A DNA stretch of 64,000 nt from Closterium sp. Naga37s-1 (Eukaryota > Streptophyta > Zygnematophyceae > Desmidiales > Closteriaceae). The stretch spans positions 501,001-565,000 of the forward strand of contig CANJKZ010000461.1 of assembly GCA_947471745.1 (NCBI GenBank), in the 5' to 3' direction. How positions within the stretch are numbered: position 1 is the stretch's first letter; the number at the start of each line of letters is the position of its first letter. Made by a program: the position numbers and the translations under genes. The notes below the pieces were generated by a model. That model was not told the DNA's origin. It worked only from the letters and a program-made list of their open reading frames with translations, and searched no databases. Of the stretch, positions 44,308 through 54,300 are shown one piece after another.

Positions 44308-47300
44308 CCGGGGGCGGCAGCAGCAGCGGCGGCGGCAGCTGGTCTGACGATAATAGAAGTAAGCGTGACAAAAGCCGCAGAGATGAATCGGCCGAGTCAG
44401 CTCCACACGACTACAACGAGTCTTATCATAACGAGTACAACCATAACGAGTACAAGCATATCCCAGGATGGGAGTGGGAGGAGGGCGAGCAGGAGGAGGA
44501 GGCAGCAGAGGCCGAGTTTGAGGCAGTGGCTCGCCTGTGGGAGGAGATGGAAGCTTCTGGGAAGGTGCACCCGCTGAGTGCCCCTGTGGGGGGCTTGCGA
44601 TGGAAGCAGGACGCTCAAGAGCGATTTCCAGGTAAGATGGATGGGTGTAAGGCGGTGGGGTTGCTTGAGACGTCTAAAGGCTCAGGAACGGTTTCCGGGT
44701 AAGATGAATGGTTTTGGGACGTCCTAAGGCACAAGGGCCGTTAGAGGAGGTCTTAAGAAACGAAAGCAAGGGTTTTGTAACAAGGTTGTGGCTGAAACTG
44801 TGTTTCAATTCGAGAAGCAGGAACCTAGAAGAGTCGATTCGAGATGCATTTGGGTTTGCGGTGAAAGCAGAGGACTTAAGAACGGTTGGAAGGTAAGGCG
44901 AGTAGATGCAATGGGCTCCAAGGAGACAAGTGGGCAAGTGGGTTGAAGCAAGTGGGCTGGGCTCCTTGGATTGCATTGCATCTACTCGCTATACTCTACG
45001 TCAACTCACAGGTCATTCAGGGTTACGATGGAAGCAAGGGGCACAATAATGGTGTCAGGTGTAAGGGGAGGTGTAAGGACGTGTAAGGGGACTGTAAGGG
45101 TTTGTAGCACTTGAGGATATTCTGTCACATCTCCAGTTTTCCCATCTTCCCATCTTCTCTTGTCACTGCAGACCTAGCCCGCACGGCCGGTGTGTTCCCT
45201 TACATGGGGGATGTGATCGAGAGGGAGCAGCTAGACACACCTCTATCCTACTACAGGCTAAATATCCCATCTCCTCTTCCAATGCTTCTCTGCAGATCTA
45301 GCCCGCACGGCCGGTGTGTTTCCCTACATGGGGATGTGATCGAGAGGGAGGAGAGTGATGCGCCTTCCTGGTGTGCCCAAATATCCATCCCTTTGCTCTT
45401 ATTGGCTGTTCGTGCCATGCAGATCTAGCTCGCACTGCTGGGGTGTTTCCCTACATGGGCGATGTGATCGAGAGGGAGGCTCTAGACACGCCCTATGACT
45501 ACGCCCCTCCTCCGGAGATAGACAGTGAAGGTGAGAGGGTTGGTTGGTGGGGTAAGTGGGTGCGTGTTGGGCTGTGTGTCTGTCTATTCCTTGCTGTGTT
45601 TCCACCATGTCTGCCTCCCTACATGGGGGATGAGATGTGATCAAAAGGGAGGCGCTAGACACTCCATATGACTATGCCCCTCCTCCAGAGATTGACAGTG
45701 AAGGTGTGTGCGTGGGTTGGTGGGGTAACTGAGTGGGTTCGGTCTGTGCGTCTGTCTATCCATTGCAGTGTTTCTTCTCTCCCTACATGGGGGATGTGAT
45801 CGAGAGGGAGGCACTAGACACGCCCTATGACTATGCTCCTCCTCCGGAGATCAACAGTGAAGGTGGGTGGGTGTAGTGTGTGTGTCTGTCTATCCATTGC
45901 CACCTGTGTTTCCGGCCTCTCTTTCCCTACATGGGGGATGTGGTCGAGAGGGAGGCGCTAGACACACAGTATGACTACGCCCCTCCTCCGGAGATCGACA
46001 GTGAAGGTGGGTGGGTGGGTCGGGGGTGTGTGTTGGGCTAGACACGCCCTATGACTACGCCCCTCCTCCAGAGATCGACAGTGAAGGTGAGTGGGTGGGT
46101 GGGACGGTGGGTGGGTGGATTTGGTCAGTGGGTTTGCCTCCTACTCCTACGCCCTTCCTCCAGGGATCGACAGTAAAGGCTCAAATCTCCTCTCGTTTAA
46201 CCGCCCAAGCCCATCTCTTTCTACGTGTTGCACAACTAAAACCTGTTTTCCCACATCCTCTCTCACTTTTGGTTGCAATCGTTGTCGCTTTCGGCTGCCC
46301 CCATTGCCCTCATTGCAGCTCTCGAGATGGTGACCTTTCGAGATTATGCCCTCATTGTAGCTTAAAGGCTTGAAGTCTTATTGAAAGTCGTGCCTCTCTA
46401 TTGCCCATTATCATATTATTACCCTCTCTTCCCTCCCTTCTCCCCTACCCTCCTCCCCCCCCAGCCTCTGCAATGATCGACTGACAGCCCTTCGTCTCTT
46501 CCTCCCCAACGCGCTCTCCCCTCTAACCCCCTCCTCCCATCTAATCCCAAACCCCTTCCTCCCCTGTAACCCCCCCTCCCCCAGCCTCTGCAATGATCGA
46601 CAAGCTTCAGGACCTGCTGACAGCCCTTCGCCTCTTCCTCCCCCACGCACTCTCCCCCCCTCTCATTGTCTAATGCGCACCTAGCCTCCTCTCATTCCCG
46701 TCTATCATTGTTTCCCCCCTCTCTCCCCAGCCTCTGCAATGATCGACAACCTTCAGGACCTGCGGACAGCCCTCCGCCTCTTCCTCCCCCACGCGCTCTC
46801 CCCCCTAACCCCTCTAATCCCGAACCCCCTTCTCCCTTATAACTCCCCCCTCCTCCCCCCCCCGTACGCCTCAGCCTCTGCAATGATCGACAAGCTTCAG
46901 GACCTGCTGACAGCCCTTCGCCTCTTCCTCCCCCACGCACTCTCCCCCACCCTTGCCACACCTCCTTTGAACTTGGAAACGTCGTGGAAGAATGGGGGAG
47001 GGGATGGCCGTGGGGACTGGGAGAAGCAAGAGGAGGGACAGGAGGAAGAGGAGGAGGAACATATGGAGGGTCATGAGGAAAAACAACAGCAGCAGCAGCG
47101 ACAGCGGAAGCAGCAACGGCAGGAGCAGCACCAGCAACGGCAGGAGCAACAGCAGCAACAGTCACAGGCACAAGGGGAAGAGCGAGTGGATATCTTTGCG
47201 TTGGGATTGGTGGAGGAGGGGGTTCGAGTGCAGAACCCTGTTGTGTGCTTGAGAGGCAAAGAGAGGTGAGAGCGTGTTTGAGAGCTAAATCCCACATAGC

Positions 47301-49785
47301 ACCCTGCAAGGTAGGCCTTCAATCATGGAGGGATTGGTGGAGGAGGGGGTTCGAGTGCAGAACCCTGTAGTGTGCGTGCAAGGCAAAGAGAGGTGAGAGT
47401 GATAGTCGCAGGCACACGCGCAACGGGAAGAGCCTGCGGATATCTTTGCGCTGGGATTGGTGGAGGAGGGGGTTCGAGTGCAGAACCCTGTGGTGTGCGT
47501 GCAAGGCAAAGAGAGGTGAGTGTTTCTGAAGTGTAAAACACAGATTGCGTTTGACTGTATTGCCAGTAACACACTTGTAACACTTGTAACACTTAAAGCC
47601 ATCATGTGTTGTATGTAGCTGGGAATGAATGAACTGCATGGATGGAAGGGAACCCTTGGGCGCATTCTTGTGATCGTAACGATCCGTGTGATTTTTGTGA
47701 GGCTGATCCTGTGATTCATGCTTTCTTTTCTTCGCAGGTGGCAGCAGTGGCTACAGCCGCTTGACTTTGAGACCTCTCAAAAGTGATCCTGTGATACATG
47801 CTTCCTTCGCAGGTGGCAGCAGTGGCTAGAGCTGGTTGGATCGTCTGGGGGACACCTGCATCTGCACCAACTCTACTCTGAAACACTCGTGAAGGCACCC
47901 GGTGAGCTGCTGCTAAGATCGGTGTGATATTGGGATGCCAATGCTTGGGAAACGTCTCACTGCCCGCAGCTGATGGGGTCAGCAGGGGGTCACCTGCATC
48001 TGCACCACCTCTCTCGTGAAGGCACCAGGTGAGCCGTTTGTGTTCATTTCAACGCTAGCATGCTCAGCGTTGAGTCTCAAAGCACACAGCTGCAGGGGTC
48101 AGCAGGGGGGCACCTGCACCTGCACCTGCACCTGCACCTGCACCTGCACCTGCACCTGCACCTGCACCTGCGCCTGCGCCTGCGCCTGCGCCTGCGCCTG
48201 CTGTGGGCACCTGCTGTGCCGGGCCATGCATGGGATGACCTTTGAGTGCATGGGACGACGGGGAATGGTGACTCAAAAGTCATCCGGAAACACTCGTGAA
48301 GCCGCCTGGTGGGCTGGGCACCTGCTGTGCCGGGCCATGCATGGGGGGCTGTCTTACGTTAAAATCTCCGCTGACGAGAGGAGAGATGTATGTTGTCACG
48401 TGTAACTTACTCCTGAGAAGGTTTTACTCTAATCACATGTAACTTGATCTTGAGAAGGTTTCGAATCTATCACGTGTAACTTGTTCTTTTCCCCAAACAC
48501 CATCCTTCAGACCGCTGATGGATCACGGCCCTCTGGACCATCCTTTGAGGTCCAGGTGCCTCAACTCTGGACCATCCTCTCTTAGCTAAGAACCAGCAGA
48601 AAGCCATGGCAGACACGCATGTTTGATAACTCAATCCCCCTTTTCCCATCACCCCCTTCCAGACCGCCGCTGGATCACGGCCCTCTGGACCATACTTTTA
48701 GCTAAGAGCGGCCGGGAAGCATGGTAAAGAGGCATGTTTCATAACCTGATCCTTTCACCCTACACCTCCCTTCAGGCCGTCGCTGGATTACGGCCCTCTG
48801 GCCCATCCTCTTAGCTAAGAGCCGGTGGGAATCAGTGGCAGACAAGCATGTTCAGTAATCTCATTCTTTTTCTCATCACCCTCCTCCAGACTGTTATTGG
48901 ATCACTGCCCCCTGGACCATCCTTTTAGCTAAGAGCGGGCGGGAAGCAGTACCGGCAGGCATCTCAACGACTTAATCCTTTCTCCCTACACCCCTCTCCA
49001 GACCGCCGCTGGATCACTGCCCTCTGGACCAGCAGCAGGCATGGGGCTGTCTCACCCGAATGCATCCCACTACCAGGCATGAGAATATATATATACATTA
49101 TCACCTGTAACTTGATCCTTTCGTCCACTACCCCCCTTCAGACCGCCGCTGGATCACGGCCCTCTGGACCATACTCTTAGCTAAGAGCGGGCGGGAAGCA
49201 GTGGCAAGCATGGGGCTGTCAGACTGGTGGGAGAGGAACCTTCCTGAGCATGAGGCGGAGATCAGGAGAAACCTTCCTGCAGCGGAGGGGCGGGATGAGA
49301 GGAGGGGAGTGCATGGGAACGGGAAACTTGGTGCTGAGAAGGGAAGAGATAAATTGAGTCAAGGGGATGAGGAAGAGGAAGAGGAGGAGGAGGAAAGTCG
49401 GATGAATGGAAGTAGCAGTAACAGTGGTGGGGGAGATGCTGGTGCGAGAAAAGCTAGTGGGAGAGAAGGGAGAGGTAGGCGAGGTAGTAAAGAGGATAAG
49501 GAGGAGGACGATGCGATTTTTCTGGTCGGCAAGACCAGATTTGAGATGAACACACATGGGAAGGTACGCATGGAAAGGACCCCTACTTTCTGTTTTCTTG
49601 TTTCCATTCTCAGATAATTCAACATTGAGCTCACAGTTGGCCACTCTGATTGCATGCAGATCACAGCCGTTGATTCTACATGGTTCATCGGCGACGATCA
49701 GACGGCTGTCAGGGAGATGGCGAGAGGAGAGCTATTTCTCCGCGCCTTGCTACTCAAAGAAGAACAAAAAGTATTCGATGATTAG
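43158..49785 (+). CDS. Unrecognised, probably plastid-targeted, 869-aa protein
   Basis: Six coding exons (43158-44631, 45423-45530, 46875-47265, 47813-47901, 49142-49563, 49660-49785) join in phase to 870 codons, stop TAG 49783-49785. I do not recognise the family. The N-terminus (about 75 residues, hydroxylated and Arg-rich, few acids) looks like a transit peptide. Next come a long Lys/Glu/Arg-rich, probably coiled or disordered tract, a Ser-rich region with an (AGC)n run, and an acidic stretch ending WKQDAQERFPG. Better-ordered segments follow: DLARTAGVFPYMGDVIERE, MIDKLQDLLTALRLFLPHAL, FALGLVEEGVRVQNPVV, WQQWLELVG, and RRWITALWTILLAKSGREAV. The last exon carries STWFIGDDQTAVREMARGE and LLLKEEQKVFDD. 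Exons 1-5 have partial copies around them. An organelle role is inference from the N-terminus only. Confidence 0.78.
44279..44340 (+). repeat. AGC/GGC trinucleotide run in coding sequence
   Basis: An in-frame AGC run followed by GGC/AGC mixtures encodes Ser and Gly in exon 1 of the 869-aa protein. Confidence 0.9.
44618..44905 (+). repeat. Diverged copies of the exon 1 donor
   Basis: The donor region TTTCCAGGTAAGATGGATGG at 44625 has a copy TTTCCGGGTAAGATGAATGG at about 44692 and a weaker one near 44884. Short palindromic motifs (GAGACGTCT at about 44669, GGGACGTCC at about 44717) lie close to the junctions. Confidence 0.65.
45165..46170 (+). repeat. About eight copies around the DLARTAGVFPYMG exon
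   Basis: Acceptor-side copies lie at about 45173 and 45298 before the full exon 45423-45530. Donor-side copies (MGDV or MGDE, then DYAPPPEI, then a GAAG/GTG donor) follow at about 45620, 45783, 45925 and 46035, with a remnant near 46150. Confidence 0.85.
46460..46960 (+). repeat. Four copies of the MIDKLQDLLTALRLFLP exon start
   Basis: Copies after CAG acceptors begin at about 46465, 46585, 46733 and 46875. Only the last continues into the 391-nt exon. Confidence 0.88.
47195..47520 (+). repeat. Three copies of the GLVEEGVRVQNPVV donor side
   Basis: The end of the 46875-47265 exon with its GAG/GTGAG donor recurs at about 47330-47396 and 47452-47518. Confidence 0.88.
47704..47865 (+). repeat. 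WQQWLE exon acceptor duplicated around a degenerate palindrome
   Basis: GATCCTGTGAT(T/A)CATGCTT through CGCAGGTGGCAGCAGTGGCTA occurs at 47704 and 47785. The linker holds TTTGAGACCTCTCAAAAG, an imperfect palindrome. Confidence 0.85.
48100..48204 (+). repeat. Hexanucleotide expansion within an exon copy
   Basis: About nine GCACCT units grade into five GCGCCT units. They grew within a copy of the segment encoding GGHLHLH, which in the used exon (47813-47901) is only two to three units long. Confidence 0.88.
48205..48345. repeat. Duplication bracketing an interrupted inverted repeat
   Basis: CACCTGCTGTGCCGGGCCAT occurs at about 48209 and 48319. Between the copies, 48233-48247 and 48271-48285 are 15-bp arms (one mismatch) resembling the two halves of the GACTTTTGAGT palindrome, separated by 23 bp. 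Confidence 0.82.
48505..49200 (+). repeat. Six copies of the RRWITALWTILL exon start
   Basis: Copies with CTTCAG or CTCCAG acceptors start at about 48511, 48664, 48776, 48889, 49002 and 49142. The 110-150-bp units end in intron. Only the last continues through the 422-nt exon. Confidence 0.85.
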
Positions 49786-51850
49786 TTTATGATGATTGTT
49801 TTTTTTCTTGCAGCATTGAGTTTTCAGCTCTTCCTTCACCGAGTGTGTTTAAGCAATAATACACATGTGAATCACTACTTTCAGGAGTGTATAAGTTGTT
49901 TCTTCTGTGCTTGGAACACACCAGGGTTATAATTATCGGACCTTTCTGTAACGAGCACGGGTCTGCTGGTTGCAATACAATTCCCTGAAATCCTTGTTAT
50001 TCTGGCGCGACCTTAGCTAGTAGCACTATTCGTGCATCTGTACGCTTCTCCGGCACTTTCGCCATGCGCCATGCTACCTTGCGCGTCGTTTCCGCGTCAT
50101 TCTCTGCGTCGCAAGTCCGATATGACGCGTAAGTCGCGGAACGCTCACTAGGCGCAAGTATCGGAAGATTCCGCGCCAAACCTGCGAATTCTCTCGAGTC
50201 GCGCGATCGGCGACGCATGCCTTAATTCGTTTCAGGTCGACTTTCGCGCCGATCGTTTCGTGTTTCGCGGCGGCTGATACGGTCGTTCCTCTCGCAACGA
50301 CGGAGAGTAACGTGCTCACCCAACACAAGTCAGCAGCACATGCGCATTTGATCCTTGGACAAAAGAATCTCATTCATATTCCCAAGTACTATATAATCAT
50401 TATAGTACATTACCGGTACATGTGAATACACCAGATGCAGCAATTGTACAGCTTAAAGCCTCGGGAACACGCTACCATGAAGATCCCCAGGTTAGATGCA
50501 AAGCCAGCACTCTCTGACATTGCTTTATCCGCCCAGCCCTATCGCGGCACGCAGATGACCGAGCCGAGCGTAAGAAGTTCGGAACACGACTTCTGGTTTT
50601 TGAGAAGCCGAAAGCCCTGAAGACTGCCGTTGAACAAGTCTCTCAGAATCGTGGAGCAAGTGTCCTCCGGTGCCACGGTCTTCTCCTTGCTTCCTAGTAC
50701 TTTGCAACGCTGAGCTGAAAGAAGTGACAACGGAGGGGTGGAACAAAAGGCAGAAACGGGAACGGTATTTTTGACATCTCAAAAATGTCGAACGCCATTT
50801 TAGTATGCGTAACTGGTGGACTCCTTTAGTAGGGATTTGGATGTGATCGTTTGTCTACTGAAACACTACCAACCTGTATGCTTTAGTGAAATTCCAGTAT
50901 TCTGTATATCATTCCTATAACATTTTGCTTAGAACAAATTGACAGTTTCTATCCAAAATTACCCTTGTCCAAAATCTGTCCCAAAAAAAGTTTATGCGGA
51001 AGGGTGGGGGATCGATACTTGTCTGGCACATTTAGCGAACACATCCCCAAAAGGATGGGCGCAGACCAAGCAGCCCAATTTCCAAGGTTCCGACCCTCAA
51101 ACCACAAGAGTCGATCGCCCCACCTCTCGATCGCGAACGCAACACGTTAAAGCCCAAAGCCCGAATTACAAAGTCAAAAGCAAACTGGTGACACTGTGCC
51201 TCCCGCACCTTCCTCTGCCGAACCACGTCGAGGGTTCCCCACCTGCTTGGTTACCATGCGTTGGCCTGTGCGAGTTTCGACAAGCCCAGAATGAGTCTTG
51301 CAGCACAACCCCTTCGAAAATACGAGCATGCAGGGGTAGGCTATTAGGAAAGCCCAGCCTACGTGCTTGTAATTCGGGTTTCCAAATCGACGTCAGTCTC
51401 TGCCCATGCTCTCCCGCTGTTCCCAATCTCTTTACCGATGAGAGGAGACCCCGCAATCTGTGTATTTTTCCCGAGCGCCGCGACAAAGATCGGCGGAAGT
51501 GGAAATCGCGCAGACGACATTTCCCCTGCAGAGACAAGGTAATTGGGGGAAATAGTCCCGTGGACGAGCCTTGCGCGGCGTACGGCGGATAGGAGAGGGC
51601 GTTAGGCACGCGCAGTAGTGCGTTGTTCCGCGCACGGCGGAACCACGCGCGTTGAGAGATCTATCGGGCGCTGTAGGCCGGGCCGGAGGGATGGTAGCGC
51701 GGGGGCGGAGGTCGAAAGGGGGAGGGCGAGGGTTGTTGCCGGCAGACGGCGATAAATCTAACCAGTCCTTACATCTGCTATTCCGGATATCCAGTCTAAC
51801 CTAGATTGAATAACTCACTCGACAGTGCAGCCGCTCCCTTCATCAAACTT
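49786..51850. other. Intergenic region
   Basis: No gene recognised. An open frame of 217 codons at 50939-51592 has no familiar motif and a biased translation, so I do not call it. A short imperfect palindrome (TTTTTGACATCTCAAAAATG) lies at 50768. Confidence 0.55.
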
Positions 51851-51852
51851 CC

Positions 51853-53795
51853 CTTGCCCCCCAACAGTCGCAGTGAAATTTGATTCCGCCTTGCATGAAG
51901 CAAGGTGGCCAGCAGCGCCGTGCTTTCCAATTTCCGCGCTAGTGCGCACCTCCCCACCATCGCAGCGCGATCTCAACTTCTTGAATGCAATGTGCTGCTG
52001 CCGCGTAAGATCCGCCGGTTGCCCTCCCTTGTTCCCGTCGCTCTCCCTTCCCGTCGCGCTCCCTTCCCGTCGCCCCGTGGGCGCCCCTCTGCCTCCCTTC
52101 CCGTCGCCTTCCCTTCCCGTCGCCTACCCTTCCCGTCGCCCGAGCTTCTGTTCCGTCGCCGTCCGTTCGTCTCGTCGCCCTCCCTTCCGCTCGTCCGATC
52201 CTCTCCCCGTCAATTCTCTCTCCGTCGCCCTCGCTTTCCCCGTCAATTCTCTCTCCTTCGCCCTTGCTTTCCCCGTCAATTCTCTCTCCGTCGCCCTTGC
52301 TTTCCCCGTCAATTCTCTCCCCGTTGCCCTCGCTTTCCCCGTCGCCCTCGCTTTCCCCGTCGCCCTGCCATCCACTGCTCGTCGACCTCGCCTTCCCTCC
52401 CGCCTCCCTTCCCACCTCGCACACGTGTCACCCTACGTTTTCTCCCCCTACTCCCTCTTATCCCTCCTGCAAATAATCGCCTTCCTTCCCCCCCCTTCCC
52501 TGCTTTTTCCCATCCCCTTCCCTGCTTTCCCGCATCCCGTGCCCTACTTTCCCCCCTTCCCTGCCCTGCTTCCCCCCATCCCCTTCCCTGCTTCCCCATG
52601 TCCATTGCCTTGCTTCTTCCCATCCCCTTCCCTGCTTCCCTACATCCTCACGCCTGCTTCCCCCCATCCCCCTCCCTGCTTCCCCCCATCCCCCTCCCTG
52701 CTTCCCCCCATCCCCCTCCCTGCTTCCCTCCATCCCCCTCCCTGCTTCCCCCCATCCCCCTCCCTGCTTCCCCCCATCCCGTGCCCTGCTTCCCCCCATC
52801 CCCTTCCCATGCTCCCCCCATCCCCTTCCCTTGCCCCCCAACAGTCGCAGTGAAATTTGATTCCGACTTGCATGAAGCAAGGTGGCCAGCAGCGCCGTGC
52901 TTTCCAATTTCCGTGCTAGTGCGCACCTCCCCACCATCGCAGCGCGATCTCAACTTCTTGAATGCAATGTGCTGCTGCCGCGTAAGATCCGCCGGTTGCC
53001 CTCCCTTGTTCCCGTCGCTCTCCCTTCCCGTCGCCCCGTGGGCGCCCCTCTGCCTCCCTTCCCGTCGCCTTCCCTTCCCGTCGCCTACCCTTCCCGTCGC
53101 CCGAGCTTCTGTTCCGTCGCCGTCCGTTCGTCTCGTCGCCCTCCCTTCCGCTCGTCCGATCCTCTCCCCGTCAATTCTCTCTCCATCGCCCTCGCTTTCC
53201 CCGTCAATTCTCTCTCCTTCGCCCTTGCTTTCCCCGTCAATTCTCTCTCCGTCGCCCTTGCTTTCCCCGTCAATTCTCTCCCCGTTGCCCTCGCTTTCCC
53301 CGTCGCCCTCGCTTTCCCCGTCGCCCTGCCATCCACTGCTCGTCGACCTCGCCTTCCCTCCCGCCTCCCTTCCCACCTCGCACACGTGTCACCCTACGTT
53401 TTCTCCCCCTACTCCCTCTTATCCCTCCTGCTAATAATCGCCTTCCTTCCCCCCCCTTCCCTGCTTTTTCCCATCCCCTTCCCTGCTTTCCCGCATCCCG
53501 TGCCCTACTTTCCCCCTTCCCTGCCCTGCTTCCCCCCATCCCCTTCCCTGCTTCCCCATGTCCATTGCCTTGCTTCTTCCCATCCCCTTCCCTGCTTCCC
53601 TACATCCTCACGCCTGCTTCCCCCCATCCCCCTCCCTGCTTCCCCCCATCCCCCTCCCTGCTTCCCCCCATCCCCCTCCCTGCTTCCCTCCATCCCCCTC
53701 CCTGCTTCCCCCCATCCCCCTCCCTGCTTCCCCCCATCCCGTGCCCTGCTTCCCCCCATCCCCTTCCCATGCTCCCCCCATCCCCTTCCCTCCGC
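51853..53795 (+). repeat. 977-bp tandem duplication, two nearly identical copies
   Basis: The segment starting CTTGCCCCCCAACAGTCGCA occurs at 51853 and 52830 (offset 977) and stays nearly identical through the second copy to about 53790. Inside are smaller repeats: a 27-bp unit with CCGTCAATTCTCTCTCC and a unit of about 22 bp containing CTGCTTCCCCCCATCCCC. Confidence 0.9.
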
Positions 53796-54225
53796 GTCCC
53801 CCCATCCTCTTCCCTGCTTCCCCCCATCCCTTGTACTGCTTCCCCCCATCCCCCTCCCTGCTTCCCCCCATCCCCTTCCCTGCTTCCCCCCATCCCCCTC
53901 CCTGCGTCCCCCCATCCTCTTCACTCTCTCCCCTTATCCCAAGCCCGGCTTCCCCCCATCCGCATTTCTGCTTCCCCCCCTCCCCTTCCCTGCTTCCCCA
54001 TGTCCCCTTCCCTGCTTCCCCCCATCCTCTTACGCGCGTCCCCCCTTCCCCTTCCCTGCTTCCCTCTTACTTGCTTTCCCATGTCCCCTTCCCTGCTTCC
54101 CCCCATCCTCTTACTTGCTTCCCCATGTCCGGTTACCTGCTTCCCCCCCTCCCGTTCCCTTCTTCCCCATGTCCCCTCACATGCTTCCCCATGTCCCCTT
54201 CCCTGCGTCCCTGCAGTCCATTCAG
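52560..54225 (+). repeat. About 22-bp C/T-rich minisatellite
   Basis: Units of CTGCTTCCCCCCATCCCC(C/T)TCC fill the second half of each 977-bp copy and continue, more degenerate, to about 54225. The strand is almost purely pyrimidine. Confidence 0.88.
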
Positions 54226-54300
54226 GCCAATGCACTCCCCCCACCTCCTTCTATCTGCATCCCCTCACATCCCCCTCCCCATCCCCCTCCCCGCCACCAG

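Noticed and set aside
50939-51592. Open frame of 217 codons
   Set aside because: No motif, no signal, biased composition and no splice support.
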